Below, piece by piece: positions 50,589-60,321 of a stretch of DNA of 64,000 nucleotides. Under the pieces are notes generated by a model. The model had not been told where the DNA came from, searched no databases, and was given only the letters and a program-made list of their open reading frames with translations. Made by a program: the position numbers and the translations under genes. Positions within the stretch are counted from its first letter, which is position 1. Each line of letters opens with the position of its first letter. The stretch covers positions 3,596,001 through 3,660,000 of the forward strand of contig NZ_CP015749.1 of assembly GCF_001742145.1 (NCBI RefSeq), given 5' to 3'. The DNA comes from Pectobacterium parmentieri. GTDB lineage: Bacteria; Pseudomonadota; Gammaproteobacteria; Enterobacterales; Enterobacteriaceae.

Positions 50589-50744
50589 TTCATGCGACCA
50601 CGTTGCATAGAAAGACGACCGCGCGGCGAGTTAACCCTGTCGCGCGTCTTGATAAAGGCTGCGGGAAATGGTGCCTTGGTTGCCTTTCTGAACGCTGGAC
50701 TAGCGGCGCTTTCCAGCGTTCATGCGGCACCGGACTTCACGTTG

Positions 50745-50789
50745 AAATAAAAAAAGGAATGCGGTTTGAACCTTCACCCCGCATTCCTT
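50745..50789 (-). terminator. Intrinsic terminator of exbBD
   Basis: 11-bp perfect stem (50754-50764 with 50779-50789) followed on the minus strand by seven or more U, 22 bp past the exbD stop. Confidence 0.85.
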
Positions 50790-50811
50790 CTTAAAACATC
50801 ACTCGTAATCG

Positions 50812-51237
50812 TTATTTAGCAGCAGCGGTTTCCGCACCGACCAAACCAACCTTGAGGTAACCCGCTTTACGCAGTGAATCCATCACGCTCATGATGGTTT
50901 CATAATCGACGCTTTTATCCGCCTGAAAAAAGATAGTTGTTTCTTTGTTGGCACTGGTTTTTGCATCCAACACCTGAGCCAGAGACTGCTCGTTAATCGC
51001 CTCTTCCCCCAGAAACATTTGCTTATCCGCTTTTACCGTCAGATAAAGCGGCTTCTCTGGGCGCGGCTGCGGCACGGCTGATGATGCTGGCAGATCGACA
51101 CGAATATCCACCGTTGCCAGCGGGGCTGCCACCATGAAGATGATCAGCAGAACCAACATGACGTCAATGAACGGCGTGACGTTGATGTCATGCATTTCAC
51201 CATCATCACCTACGTCCTCCTTCAAATGCATCGCCAT
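50812..51237 (-). CDS. exbD: TonB system transport protein ExbD
   Basis: Part of the ExbB-ExbD-TonB proton motor that energises outer-membrane siderophore and vitamin uptake. It is 141 aa. One membrane helix (residues 23-42) with the essential Asp in NVTPFIDVMLVLLIIFMVAAPL, then a periplasmic domain. It starts 3 bp after exbB and ends at a strong terminator. Confidence 0.97.
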   Translation of the reverse strand: MAMHLKEDVGDDGEMHDINVTPFIDVMLVLLIIFMVAAPLATVDIRVDLPASSAVPQPRPEKPLYLTVKADKQMFLGEEAINEQSLAQVLDAKTSANKETTIFFQADKSVDYETIMSVMDSLRKAGYLKVGLVGAETAAAK

Positions 51238-51240
51238 GAC

Positions 51241-52239
51241 TTAACCCACCCGCAGTTTATGCGCTGCTGAAGACGCCCGGTTATCGTTGCTGGCAGCCAC
51301 GTCGAGATCGCGGCTTTGCAGCAGCAGCACTTGTGCCGCCACATCACCGACCGTCGCTTTGTAACCAGCAATCGAGCGCGCAAAGACGTTATAGATGACA
51401 ACCGCAGGGATCGCCGCGACCAGACCAATCGCCGTCGCCAGCAGAGCTTCTGCAATCCCCGGGGCAACCACCGCCAGGTTAGTCGTTTGCGTCTGTGCGA
51501 TACCGATGAAGCTGTTCATGATGCCCCATACCGTACCGAACAGCCCTACGAACGGTGCAACTGCACCGACCGTGGCCAGGTAGCCATTACCACGCCCCAT
51601 ATGACGCCCAGTTGCCGCCACGCGACGTTCCAGACGAAACGCGGTGCGCTCTTTAATCCCGTTGTTATCATCTGAACGTGCAGAAAGTTCCAGTTCGTTC
51701 TGCGCATCCTCCAGCAATTGCTGCGCTACGCTGCCTGCTTTGAACGAATCAGCCGTCTCCAGCGCATCGTCCAGCGTTTTCGCCTGCTCCAGCGCCAGAT
51801 ACTCACGACGCAAGCGACGTTTCGCGCCAGACATTTCGACACTTTTACTGAAGAAAATCGACCAGGTAATCACGGAAGCCAGCAGCAAACCGATCATCAC
51901 CGTTTTCACCACGGCATCGGCGTGCTGGTACATACCCCAGACGGATAAATCGGTTTTCATCAGGTTATTCGTACCCGGCACCGCACTAGCCGGAAGCGTA
52001 AGCGCTGACGTCGGCGCGGATGCTTCGGTTGTCACGGGTATTGGAGAGGGTGCCGCAGTTGGTGCCGCATTCTCTGTCGATAACGGCGTCGTTGCCGGAG
52101 CCGCAAACGCATTTCCACTTAGTCCCGCCGTACATAGCAGGATAACCAGCACGCTACGGGAAAATGCGCTGAACGCACCACGTTTTTTTTGCCAGGTTGA
52201 TAACACCTGTTGAGTTGTATTACTGACAGCCGTTTTCAC
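51241..52239 (-). CDS. exbB: TonB system transport protein ExbB
   Basis: Pentameric motor subunit partnered with ExbD. The start is placed at GTG 52239, which has GGAGG six bases upstream; the frame extended to 52377 covers the promoter. It gives 332 aa with a signal-like N-terminus (VLVILLCTAGLSGNAFAAP) and an Ala/Pro/Thr-rich linker. Three membrane helices follow (VVKTVMIGLLLASVITWSIFF, then YLATVGAVAPFVGLFGTVWG and LLATAIGLVAAIPAVVIYN). The longer, signal-bearing form is the ExbB type found in Serratia and Pseudomonas rather than the short E. coli form. Confidence 0.95.
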   Translation of the reverse strand: MKTAVSNTTQQVLSTWQKKRGAFSAFSRSVLVILLCTAGLSGNAFAAPATTPLSTENAAPTAAPSPIPVTTEASAPTSALTLPASAVPGTNNLMKTDLSVWGMYQHADAVVKTVMIGLLLASVITWSIFFSKSVEMSGAKRRLRREYLALEQAKTLDDALETADSFKAGSVAQQLLEDAQNELELSARSDDNNGIKERTAFRLERRVAATGRHMGRGNGYLATVGAVAPFVGLFGTVWGIMNSFIGIAQTQTTNLAVVAPGIAEALLATAIGLVAAIPAVVIYNVFARSIAGYKATVGDVAAQVLLLQSRDLDVAASNDNRASSAAHKLRVG

Positions 52240-52339
52240 GCTGTGCCTCCACCATTCGTTCTGTACAATAACGCGCACACACCCGTAGGTATCATGCCGC
52301 AATAACGCAGCCTGAAATGATACCAAACCCTGAACGAAT

Positions 52340-52354
52340 TGATAGTCGTTCTCA
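52340..52354 (-). promoter_or_regulatory. Candidate Fur box upstream of exbB
   Basis: TGATAGTCGTTCTCA matches 12 of 15 positions of the Fur 7-1-7 consensus. It lies about 100 bp before the exbB start. Iron control of exbBD is established in enterobacteria. Confidence 0.65.
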
Positions 52355-52377
52355 TTATTATTTACGTCAGATAACAC

Positions 52378-52910
52378 ACTTTTTCTTGCGTTCTGACAGG
52401 GTTTTTGGGGGTATTACCTGCATTTCGACGGAAAATGCATAAAGAAGCATGAAGAATCGCATTCAGGAATATATCTGGCAGGCGATAGCTGCAGGTACTC
52501 GCCTAAAACACTGCCTTATACTGTAAGGTTTTTGTGATCGACATTAAGTTATCACACCATTTCATGGTGACTGGCGATAAGTTCAATGAAATGAATAGAA
52601 ACACAAACACACAACAAGACAAATAAAAACATCATGTTATGAAGATTTAGATTAAGAAAATAGGAATAAAAACCCTATAAAACAGCATTTCATATTAGCT
52701 TTTTCTTTTGTGACACGAGTCATTCTACGAAGTTGTATAATAGGTTAGCTTAACCCACAGAGAATCCCGACGCGCGCCACGATAATAGCTATACAAGGAT
52801 GCCGTCTTCTCACCGATGCACCACAATAAATTATTCTATTTTTCATGGGTTTGATTTTTTAATCACCCTTTTATTATCGATAATGTCCCCCTACCTCTGG
52901 AGATAATTCA
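52378..52910. other. AT-rich noncoding gap upstream of the TRAP operon
   Basis: About 530 bp between divergent exbB and the TRAP solute-binding gene. It contains a CRP-like site (52709-52724) and a wide inverted repeat TGTGAT-N12-ATCACA near 52533-52556. No gene was seen. Confidence 0.6.
52709..52724 (+). promoter_or_regulatory. Candidate CRP site for the TRAP operon
   Basis: TGTGA-N6-TCATT: perfect left half and 3 of 5 in the right half, about 190 bp before the first TRAP gene. Confidence 0.4.
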
Positions 52911-53888
52911 ATGAAGCTGTCGAAAACATTGATCGGCATTTGTCTGGGTTCTACTGCATTCCTGATGAGCCAAGCGATTCAGGCACAACAAATTAAAGCC
53001 TCTGATGTTCACCCTGAAGGTTATCCTAATATCGTCGCCGTACAGAAAATGGGAGAAAAATTAAAATCTGCTACCAATGGCAGGCTGGAAATTAAAACCT
53101 TCCCCGGCGGCGTATTAGGGGATGAGAAGCAAATGATTGAACAGGCTCAGCTCGGTGCAATTGATATTATCCGTGTTTCAATGACGCCCGTTGCCGCTAT
53201 TTTACCAGAAATAGAAGTCTTCACCCTGCCCTATATTTTCCGTGATGAAGATCATCTGCATAAAGTGCTGGATGGAAAAATCGGTCAGGAAATTGGTGAC
53301 AAAATTACCCATAGCAGTAAATCAAAATTGGTTTTCCTGGGCTGGATGGATGCGGGAACGCGTAATTTAATCACCAAGCAACCCGTGGCGAAACCAGAAG
53401 ACCTCAAAGGTATGAAAATTCGAGTTCAAACCAGCCAGGTTGCTCTCGCAACGCTGAAAGCTATGGGCGCTAACGCCATCGCTATGGGCACCAGCGAAGT
53501 CTTCAGCGGCATGCAAACCGGAGTGATTGACGGCACCGAAAATAATCCACCAACTTATGTGGCACATAACTACATGCCTGTTGCCAAGAATTTCACCTGG
53601 AGTCGCCACTTCATTATTCCTGAGCTGTTCCTGTACTCCAAAACCAAATGGGATAAGCTTTCCAAGGAAGATCAGGATCTGATCCTGAAACTGGCGAAAG
53701 AAGCGCAGCAAGAGCAGCGCGTACTGTGGAATGAATATACTCAGCAATCCCTGGATAAAATGAAGGCCGGTGGCGTTCAGTTCCATGAAACCGATAACGA
53801 GTACTATTTCAAAGCGACACAGCCTGTACGCGATCAATTTGGTGCCAAATATCAGGATCTGATTAAAGCCGTCGCCGACGTCCAATAA
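52911..53888 (+). CDS. TRAP transporter solute-binding protein, DctP family
   Basis: Periplasmic receptor for a carboxylate or related solute. It is 325 aa, with signal peptide ending near AIQAQQ. Family motifs: GYPNIVAVQKMGEKLKSATNGRLEIKTFPGG, DEKQMIEQAQLGAIDIIRVS and LKGMKIRVQTS with the carboxylate-binding Arg, then GMQTGVIDGTENNP. The substrate cannot be told. AGATAATTC precedes the ATG weakly. A hairpin separates it from the membrane subunits. Confidence 0.94.
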   Translation: MKLSKTLIGICLGSTAFLMSQAIQAQQIKASDVHPEGYPNIVAVQKMGEKLKSATNGRLEIKTFPGGVLGDEKQMIEQAQLGAIDIIRVSMTPVAAILPEIEVFTLPYIFRDEDHLHKVLDGKIGQEIGDKITHSSKSKLVFLGWMDAGTRNLITKQPVAKPEDLKGMKIRVQTSQVALATLKAMGANAIAMGTSEVFSGMQTGVIDGTENNPPTYVAHNYMPVAKNFTWSRHFIIPELFLYSKTKWDKLSKEDQDLILKLAKEAQQEQRVLWNEYTQQSLDKMKAGGVQFHETDNEYYFKATQPVRDQFGAKYQDLIKAVADVQ

Positions 53889-53904
53889 TCAATATCTCAT
53901 CTCA

Positions 53905-53944
53905 GCGGATAAATAGAGGAACGTTGATAACTCTATTTATCCGC
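53905..53944 (+). terminator. Intra-operon hairpin after the TRAP binding-protein gene
   Basis: 14-bp perfect stem (53905-53918 with 53931-53944) and 12-nt loop, without a T-run. It likely protects the binding-protein mRNA so that it exceeds the membrane subunits. Confidence 0.6.
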
Positions 53945-54012
53945 CACCCTTAATAGCTTGATAAAAAAATTATCCTTCGCTTATCACTCACTGAGTGAAT
54001 ATAGGTGACACA

Positions 54013-54519
54013 ATGGCACAGTCTTATCACTTAAGTATGGATGTACTCTATCGTATTGCCATGTGGGTTTCTGGTCTGGCGTTACTCATTATGACGCTAA
54101 TAATTCCTATCGGCATATTCGCACGTTATGTTTTAAATGCGGCATTATCCTGGCCAGAACCCATTTCAATTATTTGTATGGTGACGTTTACTTTTGTAGG
54201 TGCGGCGGTCAGCTATCGTTCTAATTCACATATTGCTGTCAGCATGTTGACCGACAGATTGCCAGAATCCGGTAAGAAGATTTGCGTTCATCTGTCGAAT
54301 CTCCTGATGCTCTTGATCAGCCTGTTTATTCTTTATTACAGCACAGTGCTCTGTCTGGAATTATGGGAACAGCCCGTCGCAGAATTCCCATTATTAACTG
54401 CGGGTGAAAGTTATTTACCGCTGCCTATCGGCTCGTTAATTACTGTGCTTTTCATCATCGAAAAAATGTTTTTCGGCCCGCAGGATAAACGCCCTGTGGT
54501 CATGCTTGGCAGTTCTTAA
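54013..54519 (+). CDS. TRAP transporter small permease, DctQ family
   Basis: Four-helix membrane subunit of 168 aa. Start at Met 54013, with AGGTG upstream. Family motif near residues 25-60 (IPIGIFARYVLNAALSWPEPISI) and SYRSNSHIAVSML. It is followed after 17 bp by the large permease gene. Confidence 0.92.
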   Translation: MAQSYHLSMDVLYRIAMWVSGLALLIMTLIIPIGIFARYVLNAALSWPEPISIICMVTFTFVGAAVSYRSNSHIAVSMLTDRLPESGKKICVHLSNLLMLLISLFILYYSTVLCLELWEQPVAEFPLLTAGESYLPLPIGSLITVLFIIEKMFFGPQDKRPVVMLGSS

Positions 54520-54536
54520 TTCGGAGCCAATACACC

Positions 54537-55829
54537 ATGGATGCATTTATTCTTGTTGCCACGCTGGCAGTGCTGTTGGCGGTCGGCGTTCCCGTCGCCT
54601 ACGCGGTAGGGTTGAGCGCAATTGTTGGTGCCTTCTGGATCGATTTGCCGCTTGAGGCTGTCATGATTCAGATTACCAACGGCGTGAACAAATTTTCGCT
54701 ACTGGCGATCCCCTTCTTTATTCTGGCTGGGGCCATTATGGCCGAAGGCGGCATCGCCCGCAGGCTGGTCAGCTTCGCGTATATTTTTGTCGGCTTTATT
54801 CGCGGCGGCTTATCACTCGTTAACATCGTCGCATCGACGTTTTTCGGGGCGATATCCGGCTCTTCTGTGGCAGACACGGCTTCAATCGGCTCAGTGATGA
54901 TCCCAGAAATGGAGAAGAAGGGCTACCCACGCGACTTCTCCGCTGCCGTCACCGCCAGCGGCTCCGTGCAGGCAATTCTGACACCACCGAGCCACAACTC
55001 TGTAATCTACTCGCTGGCAACCGGCGGCACGGTTTCGATCGCCTCGCTGTTTATCGCCGGGATCCTGCCCGGTCTGCTGCTCAGCCTGACCTTGATGGTG
55101 ATGTGTGTTGGTTTCGCACATCGACGGGGTTACCCGAAAGGTGAACGCGTACCGTTCCGTCAGGCGCTGAAAATCTTTGTCGATACCCTGTGGGGGTTGA
55201 TGACGGTTGTTATCATCATGGGTGGGATTTTGTCCGGCATTTTTACCGCGACGGAGTCTGCGGCCATCGCCTGCCTATGGTCCTTCTTCGTGACCATGTT
55301 TATCTATAAAGATTATAAATGGTCTGAGCTGCCCAAACTGATGTACCGCACGGTAAAAACCGTCACGATCGTCATGATCCTGATCGGCTTCGCCGCCGCA
55401 TTCGGTGCCATCATGACCTACATGCAGTTGCCCGCCCGCATTACCGAGTTCTTCACCTCCATTTCGGATAACAAGTACGTCATCCTGATGTGGATTAACA
55501 TCATGCTGCTGCTGGTCGGTACGCTGATGGACATGGCACCGTTGATCCTGATCCTGACCCCCGTTTTGCTGCCTGTCGCCCACTCGCTCGGCATCGATCC
55601 AGTGCATTTCGGTATGATCATGCTGGTTAACCTTGGGATCGGCCTGATCACGCCGCCGGTAGGGTCGGTACTTTTCGTCGCCAGTGCGGTGAGTAAACAG
55701 AAGATAGAACAGGTCGTTAAAGCGATGCTGCCTTTCTACTGTGGGCTCTTCTTTGTACTGATGTTGGTCACCTATATTCCGGCTATCTCGCTCTGGTTGC
55801 CGAAATTCTTTGGCGTCCACACGGGTTAA
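54537..55829 (+). CDS. TRAP transporter large permease, DctM family
   Basis: Sodium-coupled transport subunit of 430 aa with about 12 helices. Signature motifs: GGIARRLVSFAYIFVGFIRGGLSLVNIVASTFFGAISGSSVADTASIGSVMIPEM and ITPPVGSVLFVASAV. It completes the P-Q-M operon and is followed by a terminator. Confidence 0.95.
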   Translation: MDAFILVATLAVLLAVGVPVAYAVGLSAIVGAFWIDLPLEAVMIQITNGVNKFSLLAIPFFILAGAIMAEGGIARRLVSFAYIFVGFIRGGLSLVNIVASTFFGAISGSSVADTASIGSVMIPEMEKKGYPRDFSAAVTASGSVQAILTPPSHNSVIYSLATGGTVSIASLFIAGILPGLLLSLTLMVMCVGFAHRRGYPKGERVPFRQALKIFVDTLWGLMTVVIIMGGILSGIFTATESAAIACLWSFFVTMFIYKDYKWSELPKLMYRTVKTVTIVMILIGFAAAFGAIMTYMQLPARITEFFTSISDNKYVILMWINIMLLLVGTLMDMAPLILILTPVLLPVAHSLGIDPVHFGMIMLVNLGIGLITPPVGSVLFVASAVSKQKIEQVVKAMLPFYCGLFFVLMLVTYIPAISLWLPKFFGVHTG

Positions 55830-55841
55830 CCCCTCCTAATT

Positions 55842-55884
55842 GCGCCATGTTATTCGTAGCAATGCAGAAAAACATGGCGCTTTT
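55842..55884 (+). terminator. Intrinsic terminator of the TRAP operon
   Basis: 10-bp stem GCGCCATGTT/AACATGGCGC (55842-55851 with 55871-55880), then TTTT, 12 bp past the stop. Confidence 0.75.
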
Positions 55885-56153
55885 CTTACCTGAAATATTT
55901 TCACCTACCTCCGATCTTATCCCAGAAAAATCGGCGAAAAGCCCCTTCGCTGCTGGATATCAGCAGTGCTGAGCCTTTTCTCTGTCGCGACAAAACCCGA
56001 CCACACGCCGCCCAAGCCGTGATAACGTAGACCTTATAAATTGAACGCTCATGAATCCAATCATGCCCCGCGATTCCCACCGCGCTCACCGTCGGAAATA
56101 GTCAGCGCAGTGAGTCATTCGGCAAGACTGAACAGAAAAAGGTGATAGTGGTT
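55885..56153. other. Promoter region of metC
   Basis: No gene seen. I looked for MetJ boxes (AGACGTCT repeats) and found no clear one in this stretch. Confidence 0.5.
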
Positions 56154-57344
56154 ATGACAAGCAAAAAAACGGCAACCGCGTTAGTCGCCGCAGGACGCAG
56201 CAAGAAATTCACCCACGGCTCCGTAAACCCCGTTATTCAACGCGCTTCTTCTCTGGTATTCGATACCGTGCAGGACAAGAAACATGCCACGATTAACCGG
56301 GCCAACGGCGCGCTGTTCTACGGTCGCCGTGGCACGTTGACCCATTTCTCGTTTCAGGAGGCGATGGTGGAACTGGAGGGTGGCGCTGGCTGTGCGCTGT
56401 ACCCTTGTGGAGCAGCAGCCATCTCTAACGCAATCCTCTCTTTCGTTGCGGCAGGCGATCATATTCTGGTAACGGAATCGGCCTACGAACCCACGCAAGA
56501 TTTCTGCACGAAAGTACTCAGCAAGCTGAACGTCAGCACTACCTATTTCGATCCGCTCATTGGTGCCGGAATTGCCGAGCTGATCCAGCCGAATACCAAA
56601 GTGGTCTTTCTTGAATCACCGGGCTCTATCACCATGGAAGTCCACGATGTGCCGGCCATCGTCCAAGCCGTGCGCCGTATCAATCCCGAGATCGTTATCA
56701 TGATTGATAATACCTGGGCTGCGGGCATCTTATTCAAGGCGTTCGACTTCGATATTGATATCTCGATTCAGGCCGGTACGAAATATATCGTCGGCCATTC
56801 CGATGCTATGATCGGCACAGCAGTCGCTAACGAACGCTGCTGGGTACAGCTACGTGAGCACTCTTACCTGATGGGGCAAATGGTAGATGCAGATACCGCT
56901 TATGTCGCCAGCCGCGGCCTGCGTACATTGGGCGTTAGGCTCAAACAGCATCAGGAAAGCAGCATCCGCATCGCGAAGTGGCTGGCGGAACGGCCAGAAG
57001 TGGCGGTCGTTAACCACCCCGCGTTACCAGGATGCAAAGGGCATGAATTCTACAAGCGCGATTTTAACGGCTGCAACGGCTTGTTCTCCTTTGTTTTGAA
57101 AGAGAAATTAAGCAAAGAAACGTTGGCACATTATCTGGACCATTTTGAGCATTTCAGTATGGCGTATTCCTGGGGGGGCTTTGAGTCCCTGATTCTGGCG
57201 AATCAGCCAGAAGAACTTGCGGCCATTCGTCCTGTGAGCGGCGTGGATTTTACCGGTACACTTATTCGGTTACATATTGGACTTGAAGACAGTGACGATC
57301 TGATCGACGATCTGACCGCAGGTTTCAGCAGACTGAGCGCCTAA
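56154..57344 (+). CDS. metC: Cystathionine beta-lyase
   Basis: Cleaves cystathionine to homocysteine in methionine biosynthesis. It is 396 aa from Met 56154; AGGTGA lies about 9 nt upstream. Nearly colinear with E. coli Met[43 protein letters not shown] and the PLP lysine in [17 protein letters not shown]. In E. coli metC is next to exbB; here the TRAP operon separates them. Confidence 0.97.
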   Translation: MTSKKTATALVAAGRSKKFTHGSVNPVIQRASSLVFDTVQDKKHATINRANGALFYGRRGTLTHFSFQEAMVELEGGAGCALYPCGAAAISNAILSFVAAGDHILVTESAYEPTQDFCTKVLSKLNVSTTYFDPLIGAGIAELIQPNTKVVFLESPGSITMEVHDVPAIVQAVRRINPEIVIMIDNTWAAGILFKAFDFDIDISIQAGTKYIVGHSDAMIGTAVANERCWVQLREHSYLMGQMVDADTAYVASRGLRTLGVRLKQHQESSIRIAKWLAERPEVAVVNHPALPGCKGHEFYKRDFNGCNGLFSFVLKEKLSKETLAHYLDHFEHFSMAYSWGGFESLILANQPEELAAIRPVSGVDFTGTLIRLHIGLEDSDDLIDDLTAGFSRLSA

Positions 57345-57660
57345 CAAGGCGTCAGCAAGCGGATGCTTAGGCCAACGGCAGGAAAAAAATACAGAAAGTG
57401 TGACGACCATAAAGCCGCCGCGTCTTGATTTCCCCTGCGGCGCAGTGGGTAATGCGTTATGATAATCGTGAGTCAACGCTTACCAAAAAACGGCGTTACC
57501 TTAACCAAAATGTAGCATTAAGCCCTGCCGTATTATCACAATGCGACAAGGCATTTGCCCCATACCGATTTTAGGGCTTGATAGGCAATAGATTTCAGGT
57601 AACCCAGCGCTCTACCGCCGCTGCCTGAGAAATAATGAATATCGTCACGCGGGAAGTAAT
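57345..57660. other. Noncoding gap between metC and yghB
   Basis: About 315 bp. A GC-rich inverted repeat near 57413-57440 may end metC. GGGAAGTAAT precedes the yghB start. No other feature was seen. Confidence 0.5.
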
Positions 57661-58320
57661 ATGAGTATGGTTCACGACATTATTCAGGCGCTCTGGCAGC
57701 AGGATTTTAGTGCGCTGGCCGATCCCCACGTCATTTGGGTAATTTACGGTATTCTGTTCACAACGCTGTTTCTGGAGAACGGCCTGCTACCGGCCTCTTT
57801 TCTGCCCGGCGATAGCCTACTGCTGCTCACCGGAGCCATGATTGCCAAAGGCGTGATGAGCTTTTTCCCCACAATGATTCTGCTTACCATCGCCGCCAGT
57901 CTCGGCTGTTGGCTCAGTTATCTGCAAGGGCGCTGGCTGAGCGATACCCGATTAGTAAAAGGCTGGCTGTTGCAACTTCCTGCACATTACCACCAGCGCG
58001 CCCATCACCTGTTCCATCGCCACGGCCTGACGGCGCTGCTGGTGGGGCGATTTTTAGCCTTTATCCGCACGTTACTGCCAACGATGGCGGGAATTTCTGG
58101 GTTAAATAATACGCGTTTTCAAATTTTCAACTGGCTTAGCGGGCTGCTGTGGGTCGGCGGGATCGTCACGCTCGGCTATGCGCTTAGCCATATTCCGCTG
58201 GTCAAACGCTATGAAGATCAGGTGATGACCGCGCTGATCCTGCTGCCTATTATTTTACTGGTCAGCGGCCTTATCGGCATGGCTGTTGTGGTGTGGCGTA
58301 AAAAACGGACGGTCGCCTAA
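57661..58320 (+). CDS. yghB: DedA family membrane protein YghB
   Basis: Inner-membrane DedA protein of 219 aa, as in E. coli. Motifs: [22 protein letters not shown] (re-entrant loop with Glu/Asp) and [25 protein letters not shown]. DedA proteins are needed for envelope integrity and act in undecaprenyl phosphate or phospholipid translocation. Convergent with yqhC. Confidence 0.95.
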   Translation: MSMVHDIIQALWQQDFSALADPHVIWVIYGILFTTLFLENGLLPASFLPGDSLLLLTGAMIAKGVMSFFPTMILLTIAASLGCWLSYLQGRWLSDTRLVKGWLLQLPAHYHQRAHHLFHRHGLTALLVGRFLAFIRTLLPTMAGISGLNNTRFQIFNWLSGLLWVGGIVTLGYALSHIPLVKRYEDQVMTALILLPIILLVSGLIGMAVVVWRKKRTVA

Positions 58321-58349
58321 TCGGTCAACCGTTCGATTTATTGCCGCAA

Positions 58350-59438
58350 TCAGCCTTCTTCAACCGCCATATTATTGGCCTTTAATCTCGTGACTTCATC
58401 ACCTGGCGTCGCACCAAAATAGCGCTTAAATTCCCGGCTAAACTGCGACGCACTCTCATACCCGACACGAGCTGCCGCAACGCCCGCTCTCAGGCCATCA
58501 TTGAGCATCATCACGCGTGCTTTATGTAAGCGGTAGGACTTCAGGTATTGCAGCGGCGATGTGTTAGTGACCGCCTTGAAGTTATGATGAAACGCGGAGA
58601 CACTCATATTCACCTCGGCAGCCAACTGTTCCACATTCAGGCTATCGGCGTAGTGATTCTCAATGCGTCGCAGTGCTTTGGTGATTTGGCTGAAGTGCGT
58701 GTGCCGATTCACCAACGCCTGTAATGCCGCACCACGTTCGCCACAAAGCATATGATAGATAATCTCACGCACAATCGTCGGGCCTAGCACACGGGCATCG
58801 CGCGGGTTATTCATCGCATCCAGCAGCCGCTCAACGGCACACAGAATCTCATCGTTCAGCGGTGCGCTATTCACCCCGCAGGTACAGGAACAGGGGCGGA
58901 TCGCGCTGTCATCATCACCGATGTCAATCAGCAAATCCTGAAGCATCGGGATATCGATGCTAATCGCAATCCCTACCAGCGGGTTCTCAACGCTGGCTAT
59001 CGTTTCACATTCGAACGGCAGCGGAACGGTCATCAACAGGTAGTTTTCGGGGTCATACAGGAACGTTTTTCCGCCCAGATAGCCAATTTTTTTGCCCTGA
59101 AGAATGATGACAATCGTCGGATCATACATCACTGGCACTCGAGGATGATGCTGTTCCGTATACAGAATTCGAACCTGTGGCACGAGCGAAGGCGTGACCC
59201 AGCTTTTGGTTGAACAGCGTATAGCCTGCTGCACGATGCGTTGCCGCGCAGCCTGTTGCTGTTCTGTTTGTTTCTGAATTATTTGTTTCTGAACAAGCCG
59301 CTCGCATTGGCTCTCCATCGACATGCCCTGGCCTTTCGTCAACATGCCTTGGTTTTCCATCAACATAGTTGTTATCTCGCTACCCGTTATTTTTTCCTGC
59401 CTGAAGCCTTTCTCCTGACAGGAGAAACAAAATGGCAT
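58350..59438 (-). CDS. yqhC: AraC family regulator YqhC
   Basis: Aldehyde-responsive activator of yqhD. Length 362 aa as read from 59438; the real start may be an internal Met (59366 or 59321), since E. coli YqhC is about 318 aa. A Gln-rich stretch ([20 protein letters not shown]) precedes an AraC_N cupin domain. A Cys-rich loop ([11 protein letters not shown]) lies in the middle. The C-terminus has the double HTH ([23 protein letters not shown]...[22 protein letters not shown]). Divergent from the nitroreductase-yqhD pair. Confidence 0.9.
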   Translation of the reverse strand: MPFCFSCQEKGFRQEKITGSEITTMLMENQGMLTKGQGMSMESQCERLVQKQIIQKQTEQQQAARQRIVQQAIRCSTKSWVTPSLVPQVRILYTEQHHPRVPVMYDPTIVIILQGKKIGYLGGKTFLYDPENYLLMTVPLPFECETIASVENPLVGIAISIDIPMLQDLLIDIGDDDSAIRPCSCTCGVNSAPLNDEILCAVERLLDAMNNPRDARVLGPTIVREIIYHMLCGERGAALQALVNRHTHFSQITKALRRIENHYADSLNVEQLAAEVNMSVSAFHHNFKAVTNTSPLQYLKSYRLHKARVMMLNDGLRAGVAAARVGYESASQFSREFKRYFGATPGDEVTRLKANNMAVEEG

Positions 59439-59577
59439 ACCTGCGAATTATTATCACCCTTTTCTCCTGTATTTTGTAGGAATAGGCAATAACCAAACAG
59501 AAATGTGCATTGAACGTCTTCCCTCGGTTGATGACAATACTAAGCATACATTTGCCCACTATCATTCGGGAAAAGAC

Positions 59578-60318
59578 ATGAATAAAACGATTGAACTGTT
59601 TACGTCACATCGCAGCGAACGTAGCTATCTTGATAAACCGATTCCCGATGACGTGCTGGATGCCATTATTCAGTCCGCACATTTGGCACCAACGTCCGTG
59701 AACTCTCAGCAGGTTTCACTCATCGTCACCCGCGACCCCGCGCACAAAGCACGCATTGCCGAACTGGCCGGTGGCCAACCGTGGATTACCAAAGCGCCTG
59801 TATTCATCACCGTCGTGCTGGATATGCATAAAACGCAGGTTGGGATTGCCATGAGCGGCAAACAGCAGCACGCGCATGAAAGTCTCGAAAGCCTGATCGC
59901 TGGTACAACGGATGTCGGCATCGCGCTCGGCACATTGATGGCCGCCGCACGTTCATTTGGGCTGGGTATCGTCCCGATTGGCGGCATCCGTCGTGAACCA
60001 CAAGCAATGATCGACTTTCTGGAGCTTCCTGAGCTGACGTTCCCTGTCGCCGGCGTTGCTATCGGCTACATCGATACCCCTGCGCATCAGAAACCGCGCC
60101 TGCCGCTGAGTTCATTCCGCCATGATGAAACCTATCATCAGGACGTTCTGCCTGCAGCGATTGAACAATATAACCACACGCTGGTGGCGCACTGGCAGCA
60201 AACTGGCCGCGCTGACGGCGACAACTGGGGCGATAACACCGCCAGCTATTACCAACACATCTACTTCCCTAAAGTCTTGCCCGCGATCCTTCAACAGGGC
60301 TTTAAACTGGACAAATAA
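59578..60318 (+). CDS. NADPH-dependent nitroreductase family flavoprotein (NfsA-like)
   Basis: FMN oxidoreductase of 246 aa. Start at 59578 follows GGGAAAAG. Family motifs: HRSERSYLDKPIPDDVLDAIIQSAHLAPTSVNSQQ, then IVPIGGIRREP and PVAGVAIGY. It lies 3 bp before yqhD, so the two are co-transcribed, probably under YqhC, and may act together in reducing reactive carbonyls or nitro compounds. Confidence 0.9.
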   Translation: MNKTIELFTSHRSERSYLDKPIPDDVLDAIIQSAHLAPTSVNSQQVSLIVTRDPAHKARIAELAGGQPWITKAPVFITVVLDMHKTQVGIAMSGKQQHAHESLESLIAGTTDVGIALGTLMAAARSFGLGIVPIGGIRREPQAMIDFLELPELTFPVAGVAIGYIDTPAHQKPRLPLSSFRHDETYHQDVLPAAIEQYNHTLVAHWQQTGRADGDNWGDNTASYYQHIYFPKVLPAILQQGFKLDK

Positions 60319-60321
60319 CCT

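Noticed and set aside
52533..52556. TGTGAT-N12-ATCACA inverted repeat as a CRP site
   Set aside because: The spacing is too wide for CRP, which needs TGTGA-N6-TCACA. It may be another regulator's site.
56031..56150. MetJ boxes before metC
   Set aside because: No pair of AGACGTCT-like octamers was visible in this stretch.
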